This document shows, piece by piece, positions 62,972 through 64,000 of a DNA stretch of 64,000 nt. Numbering within the stretch: position 1 is the first letter of the stretch; each line of letters begins with the position of its first letter. This stretch comes from Thioclava sp. ES.031 (lineage in GTDB: Bacteria > Pseudomonadota > Alphaproteobacteria > Rhodobacterales > Rhodobacteraceae): positions 1,064,001 through 1,128,000 of the forward strand of contig NZ_PDJO01000001.1 in assembly GCF_002563775.1 (NCBI RefSeq), written 5' to 3'. Both the position numbers and the translations under genes were made by a program. The notes under the pieces are model-generated. The model saw only the letters and a program-made list of their open reading frames with translations, had not been told where the DNA came from and did not search any database.

Positions 62972-64000
62972 TGCAGCCGCTTGCCCGCGATCCAGGTGCC
63001 CGCGATCGCGCGGTCGTCGCCCATCATGATCGTCGGGAAAATCGCTTCCCAGATATCCTCCGCCCGCGCCGCGCGTTGAGAGATGGCAAGCGTCGAGGCG
63101 AGGTCGACGGCGATGAAATCCGCCTCCATCCCCGGCGCCAGCGCACCGATCTTGTCGCCCATCCGCATCGACTGGGCCGAGCCGTGCGTGGCCAGCCACC
63201 AGAGCTGCGCGGGATGCAGCGGCTGATGCGTCAGCTGCCCGATCTCATAGGCGGCGGCCATCGTGCGCAGCATCGAGAAGCTCGACCCGCCGCCGGTATC
63301 GGTGGCCAGACCGATCCGCTGCCCCTCGGCCAGACGCGTCGGCCAGTCGAACAGTCCCGAGCCGATGAAAGTGTTCGAGGTCGGGCAATGGATCAGCGCC
63401 GCGCCGACCTCCTTGATCCGGTCGGCCTCGCGCGGTTCCAGATGGATCGCGTGGCCGTAAAGCGCGTTCTCGCCCAGCAGGCCATAGGTCTCGTAAGTGT
63501 CGAGATAGTCGCGCGCGGTGGGATATAGCTCGCGCACCCAGGCGATCTCGTCCACCTGCTCGCTCAGATGGGTCTGCATCAGGCAATCGGGATGCTCCGC
63601 CCAGAGCGCGCCCAAGGCGCAAAGCTGATCCGCAGAAGAGGTGGGCGAGAAGCGCGGCGTGATGACATAGCTCAGCCGGCCCGTCCCGTGCCATTTCTGC
63701 AAGAGGATGCGGCTGTCGTCATAGGCCGATTGCGGGGTGTCGCGCAAAGCCTCGGGGGCGTGGCGATCCATGCAGGTCTTGCCCGCCGCGGCGCGCATTC
63801 CGCGGGCCTTGGCGGCGGTGAAGAAGGCTTCGACGCTGGCGGGATGGATCGTGCAATAGCTGCACATCGACGTCGTGCCGTTCATCAGCGCCAGATCGAG
63901 ATAGCGGGTCGCGATCTCTTCGGCATGGGCGGGATCGGCGAAGGAAATCTCTTCGGGGAAAGTATAGGTGTTGAGCCAGTCGATCAGGCGCTTGCCCCAG
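62968..64000 (-). CDS. guaD: Guanine deaminase, 5' end outside window
   Basis: The frame is open from the right edge, giving about 344 C-terminal residues of a protein normally near 430. Ligands visible are MQTHLSEQVDE, GHAIHLEPRE and ATDTGGGSSFSMLRTM, and the segment TSMCSYCTIHPASVEAFF is typical of guanine deaminase. It turns guanine to xanthine in purine breakdown. It is coupled at its 3' end to the hydrolase gene. The N-terminus with the first metal ligands lies beyond the window. Confidence 0.9.
   Translation of the reverse strand, partial: WGKRLIDWLNTYTFPEEISFADPAHAEEIATRYLDLALMNGTTSMCSYCTIHPASVEAFFTAAKARGMRAAAGKTCMDRHAPEALRDTPQSAYDDSRILLQKWHGTGRLSYVITPRFSPTSSADQLCALGALWAEHPDCLMQTHLSEQVDEIAWVRELYPTARDYLDTYETYGLLGENALYGHAIHLEPREADRIKEVGAALIHCPTSNTFIGSGLFDWPTRLAEGQRIGLATDTGGGSSFSMLRTMAAAYEIGQLTHQPLHPAQLWWLATHGSAQSMRMGDKIGALAPGMEADFIAVDLASTLAISQRAARAEDIWEAIFPTIMMGDDRAIAGTWIAGKRLH

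Overview
The window is a dense, high-GC stretch of chromosome that looks like a member of the Rhodobacteraceae (Alphaproteobacteria). The grounds are gene content and order: a DUF1285/MoxR/DUF58/DUF4159 block, glpX beside hom, two tandem tRNA-Gly(GCC), a tRNA-Ala(CGC), a non-canonical GltX with HVGN and LSKR motifs, and gcvTHP behind a tandem glycine riboswitch. I cannot name the genus. I see no prophage, integrase, transposase, CRISPR array or rRNA operon. Nearly every gene is a recognisable core or family-level gene.

Layout. 0-7.3 kb: DUF1285 gene (cut by the left edge), divergent from a translationally coupled MoxR ATPase, DUF58, BatA/DUF4159 and large membrane protein operon. 7.3-13.2 kb: sugar kinase, dtd, tdk (+), then on the minus strand a FabH-like synthase and a coupled proC, CsaA-like, D-2-hydroxyacid dehydrogenase run behind a YbjN gene. 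13.4-14.3 kb: tRNA-Ala, trxC, a small ORF. 14.3-19.8 kb: a six-gene minus-strand cluster (27-residue membrane peptide candidate, XpaC-like, TelA, DUF2927 lipoprotein, SPFH-GYF, double zinc-ribbon membrane protein), the best candidate for a poorly described system. 19.9-24.9 kb: an RluB/RsuA-type pseudouridine synthase with a 300-residue repetitive basic tail, tadA, a small membrane protein, two hotdog thioesterases, a MATE exporter. 25-29.6 kb: a polar amino acid ABC importer with a glutamine synthetase-like ligase. 29.8-36.5 kb: TerB-like protein, CurA-type reductase, hisE, hisF, pfkB, an unrecognised small protein plus FIST-like pair, an exported MBL hydrolase, a small zincin.

36.6-45.3 kb: gltX, glycine riboswitch, gcvT-gcvH-gcvP, glpX, hom. 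45.4-50.2 kb: lipoprotein and TetR pair around a shared palindrome, a secreted protein, hisA, DUF2147, an ATP-pyrophosphatase, hisH, hisB. 50.3-57.6 kb: two tRNA-Gly, purD, xseA, a secreted protein, an AlkB-like oxygenase, a YhhN family protein, ftsY. 57.8-64 kb: DMT exporter, yciB, xth, a CMD/AhpD-like protein, 8-oxoguanine deaminase-like enzyme, a small hydrolase and guaD (cut by the right edge).

The most notable non-gene feature is a dispersed intergenic element of about 60 bp, with seven copies at four loci. It has an invariant core (AAATATCCCGGGG), a first hairpin whose stem sequence changes between copies while staying self-complementary, and a second G5C-loop-GC5 hairpin. Three of the four loci carry two copies facing each other. 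I do not know a name for it.
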